A DNA stretch of 64,000 nucleotides from Streptococcus didelphis DSM 15616 (lineage in GTDB: Bacteria > Bacillota > Bacilli > Lactobacillales > Streptococcaceae). Of the stretch, positions 57,494-64,000 are shown piece after piece (positions within the stretch are counted from its first letter, which is position 1; each line of letters starts with the position of its first letter). A model generated the notes under the pieces. It was given only the letters and a program-made list of their open reading frames with translations, did no database searches and had not been told where the DNA came from. The stretch lies in NCBI RefSeq assembly GCF_000380005.1, contig NZ_KB904188.1, positions 620,001 to 684,000 of the forward strand. The letters are read 5' to 3'. The position numbers were made by a program, and so were the translations under genes.

Positions 57494-58139
57494 GAGGTGC
57501 AATAGTGTCTTTATAATATTTGCAATATTTCTGAAGAGGACATATAGAACATTTAGGATTTTTGGCTAAGCAATGATATCTCCCAAAAAATATTAATCTG
57601 TGATGGGTTATTATCCAGTCTTTTTTAGGAATTTTAGCCATTAAATCTCTTTCAATCTCAGCTACATCTGCATCTGGAGCCGAAATATTTAACCTTTTAG
57701 AGACCCGAGAAACATGGGTGTCAACAGCAATTGATGGAATGCCATAAACTTCTGCTAAAACGACATTGGCTGTTTTTCGTCCAACTCCTGGCAAACTTTC
57801 TAATTCTGCATGGGTTTTTGGAACCTGCCCATTAAATTTATCCAAAATAAGATTAGCTGTTTTTAAGATGTTTTTAGCCTTGTTTTTATACAAGCCTATA
57901 GTCCTTAAAGAATTTTCCAAATCGACAAGATTAGCCTGAGCTAAATCTTCAATCTGGGGATATTTTGCCCAAAGCATAGGTGTTATTTTATTAACAGCCT
58001 TATCTGTTGTCTGAGCAGATAGAATGACTGCAATCAGAAGATGAAAAGGAGTATCCCACTCAAGCTCCCCCTTAGCTTCTGGAAACATTTGTCCAATGAT
58101 GGTCAGGACTTTTGCTAGTCTTTGCTTACCTATTCTCAT
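57480..58139 (-). CDS. nth: Endonuclease III
   Basis: A DNA glycosylase/AP lyase that removes oxidised pyrimidines. 219 residues. The helix-hairpin-helix is LPGVGRKTANVVL with the catalytic lysine near 122, the catalytic aspartate is in AVDTHVSRV near 139, and the 4Fe-4S site is Cx6Cx2Cx5C at the C-terminus (CLAKNPKCSICPLQKYC). Its ATG shares one base with the dnaD stop. Confidence 0.95.
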   Translation of the reverse strand: MRIGKQRLAKVLTIIGQMFPEAKGELEWDTPFHLLIAVILSAQTTDKAVNKITPMLWAKYPQIEDLAQANLVDLENSLRTIGLYKNKAKNILKTANLILDKFNGQVPKTHAELESLPGVGRKTANVVLAEVYGIPSIAVDTHVSRVSKRLNISAPDADVAEIERDLMAKIPKKDWIITHHRLIFFGRYHCLAKNPKCSICPLQKYCKYYKDTIAPQKAK

Positions 58140-58819
58140 TAGTCACTCCAAAGATCCATGGCTGCCAAAAAGTCATCTGAAAGGGTCACTTGTGATTGAC
58201 TAGCCTCTTTATGTGCTTGTCTTCTTTCTTCAATTTGATAACTATTGGTAATACCTTCTTTACGCCAGTTTCTGAGAATAGCCTGAATATATTTCCAATT
58301 GGTTTTGCCATTAAAAACAGCTTCTTTCAGAGCTTCTCTGATTAGTTCAACATCTGTATGGTCTTCATTTAGTGTTTTTTCTAAATCTTCTAATTCAAAA
58401 GGACTAAGGAAACGTCCCAATTCACGTTCAAATTCATCAACGATTTTTTTGAATTGATTAGGCTGGCTAGCCTCATCACTCTCAGCTTGCTGAGAACGAG
58501 CTAATAAGAGATCTAACTTTTCCAAAACTGGACTTGCATCAATGATTGTTTCAATCTCATCAGCTACCTTGATTGTTTTCATATCAAGTAATTCTTGACT
58601 AGTTAAATTAGATATGGATCGGTTAACTTCAGCTACCGTTTTTCCTAGTGCACTGGCAATCTGACTGGGAGCCAATTCATCACTTCTTGTTGTATTTTGC
58701 AAATAAAAAAACTGCCAGACCAAAAAATCATCTGTATTTGAAAAAATATCCTTAAAATGAAAAAGTAAGGCACTGGGATAAACCAAGTTGCCTGACTTAT
58801 AATGTTCTAAAAAGCTCAT
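58139..58819 (-). CDS. dnaD: DnaD-domain replication initiation protein
   Basis: A primosome component that helps load the replicative helicase. About 226 residues: an N-terminal winged helix (MSFLEHYKSGNLVYPSALLF onward) and a C-terminal DnaB_2/DnaD domain (FERELGRFLSPFELEDL, NGKTNWKYIQAILRNW). A frame opens five codons earlier, but ATG 58819 follows AGAGGG directly and matches the conserved start. Coupled to nth. Confidence 0.9.
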   Translation of the reverse strand: MSFLEHYKSGNLVYPSALLFHFKDIFSNTDDFLVWQFFYLQNTTRSDELAPSQIASALGKTVAEVNRSISNLTSQELLDMKTIKVADEIETIIDASPVLEKLDLLLARSQQAESDEASQPNQFKKIVDEFERELGRFLSPFELEDLEKTLNEDHTDVELIREALKEAVFNGKTNWKYIQAILRNWRKEGITNSYQIEERRQAHKEASQSQVTLSDDFLAAMDLWSD

Positions 58820-58883
58820 AATCCCTCTTATCATAGCTGATAAAAAAGTAAATCCTCTTTTTATATCAGTTTCTTTTCTTGTA

Positions 58884-59402
58884 TTATCCTGGGAAATGCA
58901 TCAAAACCTTATAGTCAATACCACCCAGAGCCTCACGACCATTTAGTCCATCTAATTCAATGAGAAATGCACAGCCTGCAACTATTCCACCTAGTTTTTC
59001 AACCATTTCAATTGTAGCTTTAACAGTTCCACCTGTGGCTAGTAAGTCATCTACAATGAGCACACGTTGACCTGGCTTAATAGCATCAGAATGCATGGTT
59101 AAAGTATCTAAACCATATTCTTTTTCATAATCAGCTGATACCACTTCACGTGGTAATTTCCCTGGCTTACGAACTGGTGCAAACCCTATCCCAAGTTCTA
59201 CAGCTACTGGACAGCCAATAATAAAACCACGCGCTTCAGGCCCTACTATCATATCAATTTCTTTATCCCAAGCGTAGTGTGCAATTTCACGAATAGCATA
59301 ATTGTAAGCTTTTCCATCAGCCATTAAAGGTGAAATATCACGAAAGGTTACGCCTGCTTTGGGATAATCCTCAATTGATGCAATATAATTTGTTAAATCC
59401 AT
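58884..59402 (-). CDS. apt: Adenine phosphoribosyltransferase
   Basis: Apt salvages adenine to AMP using PRPP. 172 residues. The PRPP loop is [16 protein letters not shown] (about residues 115-130), and the adenine-specific [11 protein letters not shown] and GPEARGF segments are present. The ribosome site is weak and distant (AGAAAG). An extended -10 with an inverted repeat beside it lies about 52-60 bases upstream. Confidence 0.95.
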   Translation of the reverse strand: MDLTNYIASIEDYPKAGVTFRDISPLMADGKAYNYAIREIAHYAWDKEIDMIVGPEARGFIIGCPVAVELGIGFAPVRKPGKLPREVVSADYEKEYGLDTLTMHSDAIKPGQRVLIVDDLLATGGTVKATIEMVEKLGGIVAGCAFLIELDGLNGREALGGIDYKVLMHFPG

Positions 59403-59453
59403 AATAAAATTAAAATCTTTCTAGTGGCAAAGGCCAAAATTAAAATACTCTTC

Positions 59454-59479
59454 ATTATATCACGAAAAAATAGTTTCGT
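59454..59479 (-). promoter_or_regulatory. Extended -10 and adjacent inverted repeat upstream of apt
   Basis: TG-A-TATAAT (59454-59462) with ACGAAA-N6-TTTCGT immediately upstream (59462-59479), between the -10 and where a -35 would lie. On the minus strand the ACGAAAC stretch recalls a PurR PurBox but with mismatches. An operator for purine control is possible. Confidence 0.4.
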
Positions 59480-59550
59480 AAATTAAAGTCCTCTTAATCC
59501 TTGCTCTTACCACATCGTTTTTTAAGTAAAAGAAAGTGTCTTGCATTCTT

Positions 59551-61752
59551 CTACAAATGACATAAATAGTTATAAATTTCTTGAGGGGTAGCTAAAGCCA
59601 TAATTTCTTGTACTTTTATCAAGGCTTTTAGATCTTGATAGATAGTACTCTCAGAAATATCTCTCTTGGCTGCCTCTTTATTAACCGTCACGAGACCATT
59701 CGATATTGTCACAAAATGTAATTCCTCAAAAATTTGAATCATCTTAATGAGGAGTATTTTTTCTATCTTCAAATAATCACTTAATTCTTCCAACTTAAAA
59801 CGAATATCAAATTCTGGAAACTGATAGATGGTTTTGTAGAGTCTTGCAAACTGCTCCTTACTACCATAACCAGATAAGTAATAAGGGTTTTCAATCCTAT
59901 TTTTAAAATAAATAGCTTTTAGATCTCGGGAGATTAACTGGTCTTTTAAGTCCTGGATATTTTCTGGAATCTTATCAATAAGAACTTCGCTACTTGTCTG
60001 ATCTTCAAAAATATCTGGGAGGCCCTCAGGTATTTGAGCATTTCTAGCTCTCATATCAAAGAGTTGAAGACCTTCAACTCTTGCATCGACCAACATTAAT
60101 TGCAGGCTTATTTTTCCATTCCAAGAATTAAGAGACAAGGTAACGGCTAATTCTAATCCCTTAGCCTGTTGAAATTCTTGGAAAAGGTAACCCTTGTTAA
60201 AAGCAAGTACATCTGTTTCAAAGCCATCTTTTGTAATTCTAAATTTTAAATGCTTTTTATCTTGGCCTAGTAACCGAGCTTGAACAAGCTTGAATTCTTT
60301 AATACGAAAAACCGGTTTCTTATTATCCATACCAAATGGCGATAAGAAGTCAAGATTTTTGAGAGTTTCTAGCTTTAATTGGTCAAGCCTTAAGTCATCA
60401 TCAATCTGCAAGCTATTTTTTTGACTAAGATCAATACCACTATCTATTAAGTATTGACATAAATTATCAGAAAGCTTTTCAAGATTCTCTCTAGGCAAGG
60501 TCATTCCAGCTGCACCAGCATGTCCTCCAAAGGCACTTAATAATGCTTTTTGACTGGTCAAGGCCTTAAAAATATTAACAGCATCAATACTTCTTGCAGA
60601 CCCTTTAGCATAATCTTTTTCAATAGCTAAGACAATGACTGGTTGACTAAGCTCTTCCATGATACGACCAGCTACTATTCCTAAAACTCCTGGATGCCAA
60701 CCTTCTTTTGCTAGGATCTGAATGGGTTTTTGAGGATCTACCATTTTTATGGCTTGATCAAAAATATTTTGAACCAGGTTCTTGCGTTCTTCATTTTTTT
60801 CATTAATAAATTGAGCAATATTAGCAGCTTCTTCTTCATCAAAGCCTGTTAATAATTCTATAGCAGGATTTGGATCATCTAAACGGCCAAGGGCATTCAA
60901 TTGAGGGGCTAGTTTAAAGCCAACTACATCCTCATTAAATTGGTCATAATCAACCTGTCCAAGTCCCATTAGCTCTTGTAAACCTAGTCGTTCTGTATTT
61001 TTCAACACCTGTAAGCCATTTTTAACAAGGATTCGATTTTCATCCTGTAAGCTGACCATATCAGCAATTGTCCCAATAGAGACTAAATCTAAAAATTCAG
61101 TGGGAATACCTTCTAGTAAGGCACAAGCTAGTTTAAAGGCCACACCACAACCTGCTAGGTGTTTAAAGGGATAATTAGCGTCAGGATGTTCTGGATGAAT
61201 AATGGCATAAGCTTCTGGTAAATATTCAGGTAAGCTATGATGATCTGTGACAATAACATCTACTCCCACACTCTGAGCATAAGCAATTGCTTCATGGCCA
61301 GAAACACCGTTATCAACAGTTATAATTAAGGAAACGTTATTTTGTTCAATAAAATATTTATAAACACTTAGATTAGGACCATAGCCATCTGTAAAACGAT
61401 TAGGTAAATAAACCAAAGCTTCTGCACCTATCATTTCAAGGGTCTCTTTGACAATACTAGCAGCTGTCATACCATCAGCATCATAATCACCATAGATGAG
61501 GATTTGCTCCCCATTTTCAATGGCTTGACGTATTCTGCCAACTGATTTTTCCATATCATTTAACAAATAAGGATCATGCAAAGTTGATAAATCAGTGGTT
61601 AAAAAATCATCTAGATGCTTTTCATCTCTTATATTACGGGCAAATAAGAGTTCTGCTGTTAGGTGATCTAGTCCTTTTTTCTCAGCTAGCTTAAAGAAGC
61701 CATCATCTGGCTTCTTGTCATTTATTTTCCATTCATATTTAGGCTTTATCAT
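59551..61752 (-). CDS. recJ: Single-stranded-DNA exonuclease RecJ
   Basis: RecJ degrades 5' ended single strands in recombination and base-excision repair. 733 residues: DHH domain with YGDYDADGMTAAS (about residue 82) and VTDHHSLP (about 155), DHHA1 with GVLGIVAGRI and FGGHAGAAGM, an OB fold, and the C-terminal streptococcal extension. Its ATG overlaps the SDR gene stop as ATGA. Normal length. Confidence 0.95.
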   Translation of the reverse strand: MIKPKYEWKINDKKPDDGFFKLAEKKGLDHLTAELLFARNIRDEKHLDDFLTTDLSTLHDPYLLNDMEKSVGRIRQAIENGEQILIYGDYDADGMTAASIVKETLEMIGAEALVYLPNRFTDGYGPNLSVYKYFIEQNNVSLIITVDNGVSGHEAIAYAQSVGVDVIVTDHHSLPEYLPEAYAIIHPEHPDANYPFKHLAGCGVAFKLACALLEGIPTEFLDLVSIGTIADMVSLQDENRILVKNGLQVLKNTERLGLQELMGLGQVDYDQFNEDVVGFKLAPQLNALGRLDDPNPAIELLTGFDEEEAANIAQFINEKNEERKNLVQNIFDQAIKMVDPQKPIQILAKEGWHPGVLGIVAGRIMEELSQPVIVLAIEKDYAKGSARSIDAVNIFKALTSQKALLSAFGGHAGAAGMTLPRENLEKLSDNLCQYLIDSGIDLSQKNSLQIDDDLRLDQLKLETLKNLDFLSPFGMDNKKPVFRIKEFKLVQARLLGQDKKHLKFRITKDGFETDVLAFNKGYLFQEFQQAKGLELAVTLSLNSWNGKISLQLMLVDARVEGLQLFDMRARNAQIPEGLPDIFEDQTSSEVLIDKIPENIQDLKDQLISRDLKAIYFKNRIENPYYLSGYGSKEQFARLYKTIYQFPEFDIRFKLEELSDYLKIEKILLIKMIQIFEELHFVTISNGLVTVNKEAAKRDISESTIYQDLKALIKVQEIMALATPQEIYNYLCHL

Positions 61753-62513
61753 TTATAATTAAAAACCTTTCTTGCAAGATAATCAGAAATTCTAGGAAAA
61801 AGTATGTAACATTTATGAGCACAGGCTAGAGCCAACGGCATATTTAAATCACGCTTATTTTTACCAAGGATAGCTATGATTCTCTTTGCTACTTCTTCTG
61901 GCTTTAAGCTAAATTTTTCAACACTTTTAAGGTAAGCACCAGATGGATCTGCTTGGTCAAAGAAATGAGTGTCTATAGGACCAGGGTTTACTGTTGTCAC
62001 AAAGACCTGGCTATCAGCTAATTCTAAACGTAGGGCATTTGAAAAGCCAATGACCGCAAATTTAGTAGCAGAATAAATACTTGATTTTGCTGATGCGATT
62101 AATCCAGCCATGGAAACAATATTAATAATATGCCCCTTACCAATAGTCGCCATTTTTTGTCCTAGTAAACGAGCAAAGTGAATGCTGGCAAGACTGTTGA
62201 CTTGAAACATTTCTTCAATCTCAGTGTTGGAAAATTCATGGGCATTTTTAAAGGTACCAAAGCCTGCATTATTAATTAAAATATCAATTTTCCCATAAGT
62301 TTGCCAAAGTTTTTCAACAAGTTCTTGGATAGCCTGACTATCTTTTATATCTATTGCCAAACAGACTTTTTTCTGATGAAAGCTATAAAGTTTTTCTAAC
62401 TTTTCTTTGTTTCTCCCAAGGAGGATTAAGAAATCTTCCTGAGGTAATTGTTTTATCATAGCCTCCGCTAATCCACCAGAGGCTCCTGTAATTAGGATAT
62501 TACGTTGTGACAT
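61749..62513 (-). CDS. Short-chain dehydrogenase/reductase
   Basis: 254 residues. The cofactor motif is TGASGGLAEAMI (residues 9-20), then NNAGFGTF (about 80) and the catalytic SxnYxxxK as YSATKFAVIGFSN near 148. It is the DltE/YqjQ-like group often found beside rnz and recJ in streptococci. Starts on the rnz stop (one-base overlap). Substrate unknown. Confidence 0.9.
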   Translation of the reverse strand: MSQRNILITGASGGLAEAMIKQLPQEDFLILLGRNKEKLEKLYSFHQKKVCLAIDIKDSQAIQELVEKLWQTYGKIDILINNAGFGTFKNAHEFSNTEIEEMFQVNSLASIHFARLLGQKMATIGKGHIINIVSMAGLIASAKSSIYSATKFAVIGFSNALRLELADSQVFVTTVNPGPIDTHFFDQADPSGAYLKSVEKFSLKPEEVAKRIIAILGKNKRDLNMPLALACAHKCYILFPRISDYLARKVFNYK

Positions 62514-63442
62514 TAAATACTCACTTCCTCGAAATCTCTAACAATTTTAACATTACTAAATATAGTTGAAGCATCTTTTTCCATTTGTCTACAGTCACGT
62601 CCCAAAAAGCGTGCTGAAACATGGTTAAGTAACAAGCATTTAACATTCGCATCTCGAGCAATTTGTGCTGCCTGCATGTTTGTTGAATGCCCATGATTTT
62701 TTGCTATCCGCTCATCACCCTTGCCGTAGGTCGATTCATGCACTAAGACATCAGCATCTTGTGCTAATTTTTGACTAGCCATTGTCTTTCGTGTATCGCC
62801 AATAATTGTAATAATTTTTCCTTTTTTAGGTGCTGAAATAAAATCTTTTGCAATAATCTTACGGCCATCAGCTAATTCAACATCTTGACCATTTTTCACC
62901 TTACCAAAAAGAGGGCCAAAAGGAAGTCCTACTGCCCTAAGGGCTTCTGCATCTAAAGTTCCTTCAAGGTCTTTTTGAACAACCCTATAACCAATACAAA
63001 ATATAGTATGGGCTAGTTTTTGACCATAGACTGTAAACTTGTCTGTCTCCATAATTTTACCAAGACTATTTTCATCGAATTCAAAATAATGAATGTGATA
63101 AGGTATCTTGGAGCCTGAGACCTTTAAGCTAGTCTCTACGAAAGTTTTTATACCTACTGGTCCATAAATTTCCAAGTCCGTTTGTTCATCACTAGCCTGA
63201 AAAGAGCGGCTAGATAAAAAACCAGGTAAACCAAAAATATGATCCCCATGTAAATGGGTAATAAAAATCTTTTTAATTTTACGTGGTTTAATGGTTGTTT
63301 CCAGTATCTGTCTTTGCGTTCCTTCACCACAGTCAAAGAGCCAAACCTCATTGATTTCATCTAAGAGTTTTAAGGCCAAACTTGAAACATTTCTCTGTTT
63401 AGCTGGCTGTCCAGCTCCAGTTCCTAAAAATTGTATTTCCAT
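62513..63442 (-). CDS. rnz: Ribonuclease Z
   Basis: RNase Z trims the 3' ends of tRNA precursors that lack encoded CCA. 309 residues, metallo-beta-lactamase fold with [14 protein letters not shown] (His63, His65, Asp67, His68), the GDTRKTMAS stretch near 215 and [11 protein letters not shown] near 250. It heads an overlapping rnz-SDR-recJ string. Confidence 0.95.
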   Translation of the reverse strand: MEIQFLGTGAGQPAKQRNVSSLALKLLDEINEVWLFDCGEGTQRQILETTIKPRKIKKIFITHLHGDHIFGLPGFLSSRSFQASDEQTDLEIYGPVGIKTFVETSLKVSGSKIPYHIHYFEFDENSLGKIMETDKFTVYGQKLAHTIFCIGYRVVQKDLEGTLDAEALRAVGLPFGPLFGKVKNGQDVELADGRKIIAKDFISAPKKGKIITIIGDTRKTMASQKLAQDADVLVHESTYGKGDERIAKNHGHSTNMQAAQIARDANVKCLLLNHVSARFLGRDCRQMEKDASTIFSNVKIVRDFEEVSI

Positions 63443-63456
63443 ACATCCTGTACTTT

Positions 63457-64000
63457 CTAATTGTTTATATATAATTTGAATTCTCTTTGCTCAAAACCAT
63501 AATATTTCTCTCCTGAAAAGCTTTGTCCAAGCTCTAAGACTTCTTCTGCATTGTAGCCACTTATTACTGTCCATCCATTATCCAGTTGAAAGGCTTTTGT
63601 TAATAAGCTTCCTTCTAAAACGACTTCTTCTGCATTAGAACTATCTAGTAAATGAGCTTGCATTTTAAGTTTACCATCTTCAAGCCAAGCAAGATAATGA
63701 GGGAAAATTTTTACTAATTCAAATAAAAATAATTCTGTAAAACCTTCTTCCTTCTCAGAAAATACAAGAGCAAGCTCTTTTTTTCCTTCATAAGCAAAAC
63801 CATATGACTTGCCAGCAATATTAAGTCTTATAAAGGGTTTTTCTTCCTTCTTGAAATCAGGTTCTTTCACAGTCAGTTCCAAGGCCTGAGATAAATTGAA
63901 AAAATAATCTGTTGCAGCTTTTGGGGATTGTTTTTGATAGATTTCTGCAAAATAAGCATTGATAACACTTGGAGGTGGGGTAATTACTTTAAGTTTTTGA
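63457..64000 (-). CDS. Hypothetical protein upstream of rnz, cut by window end
   Basis: The frame is open through the window edge and ends with ...REFKLYINN at 63457, so at least 181 residues are visible and the start is missing. A TTG at 63882 could be taken as a start, but the coding pattern continues upstream ([21 protein letters not shown] and [16 protein letters not shown]), so that would be a truncation. The visible part is acidic, without membrane segments. I do not recognise the family. It lies 14 bases upstream of rnz and is probably co-transcribed. Confidence 0.7.
   Translation of the reverse strand, partial: QKLKVITPPPSVINAYFAEIYQKQSPKAATDYFFNLSQALELTVKEPDFKKEEKPFIRLNIAGKSYGFAYEGKKELALVFSEKEEGFTELFLFELVKIFPHYLAWLEDGKLKMQAHLLDSSNAEEVVLEGSLLTKAFQLDNGWTVISGYNAEEVLELGQSFSGEKYYGFEQREFKLYINN

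Overview
The window comes from a low-G+C Firmicute and, by gene content and protein sequence, from a pyogenic-group Streptococcus. The strongest pointer is a complete nga-ifs-slo toxin operon (NAD glycohydrolase, its inhibitor, and a streptolysin O-type pore-former). MprF, MurT-GatD, the CdaA-CdaR-GlmM set, PavA/RqcH-type protein and a rmlA-rmlC-rmlB cluster also fit. It does not look like S. pyogenes itself: the toxin operon sits between the acoABCL dehydrogenase operon and lplA, not in the position I recall for S. pyogenes. Species assignment is inference only.

Layout. Almost everything is on the minus strand. 1-4 kb: 5' part of uvrC, an aldehyde dehydrogenase, a YjjG-like phosphatase and a broken Crp/Fnr regulator (+). 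4-13 kb: mprF translationally coupled to an alpha/beta hydrolase, a PsiE-like membrane protein, a membrane-anchored esterase, a YeiH transporter, an aldo/keto reductase and a lipase-like protein. 13-20 kb: msrB, lepA, ndk, then an overlapping set hemW - acyl-ACP thioesterase - NagD-like phosphatase - TIGR01906-like membrane protein. 20-25 kb: cdaA-cdaR-glmM (c-di-AMP and UDP-GlcNAc supply), divergent from murT-gatD (lipid II amidation). 25-32 kb: lplA, a secreted CHAP cell-wall hydrolase, then nga-ifs-slo. 32-38 kb: a four-gene pyruvate/acetoin dehydrogenase operon, whose lipoyl domains LplA could serve. 38-46 kb: an ABC-F ATPase, a metalloprotease pseudogene, estA, RNase J2 and a tryptophan-type ABC transporter preceded by a leader-peptide attenuator. 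46-51 kb: rqcH/pavA (+), a TPR protein, an AI-2E family membrane protein and a Nudix hydrolase. 51-64 kb: rmlB-rmlC-rmlA, an FAD oxidoreductase, a ZIP transporter with a nonsense codon, nif3-like, trmK, nth, dnaD, apt, recJ, an SDR oxidoreductase, rnz and a gene cut by the window end.

Main observations. (1) The tryptophan transporter operon has a 15-codon leader ORF with two Trp codons and mutually exclusive antiterminator and terminator hairpins. (2) The toxin operon has a consensus promoter and four CovR-like ATTARA boxes in an apparently non-standard locus. (3) Two genes, murT and the ABC-F ATPase, have extended -10 elements placed so that transcription would begin at the start codon, which suggests leaderless mRNAs. 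(4) Three genes carry simple inactivating mutations (Crp/Fnr regulator, matrixin-like protease, ZIP transporter), which suggests ongoing gene decay. (5) E2 and E3 of the dehydrogenase operon share a nearly identical lipoyl-domain DNA repeat. No tRNA, rRNA, insertion sequence, prophage or CRISPR array was seen.
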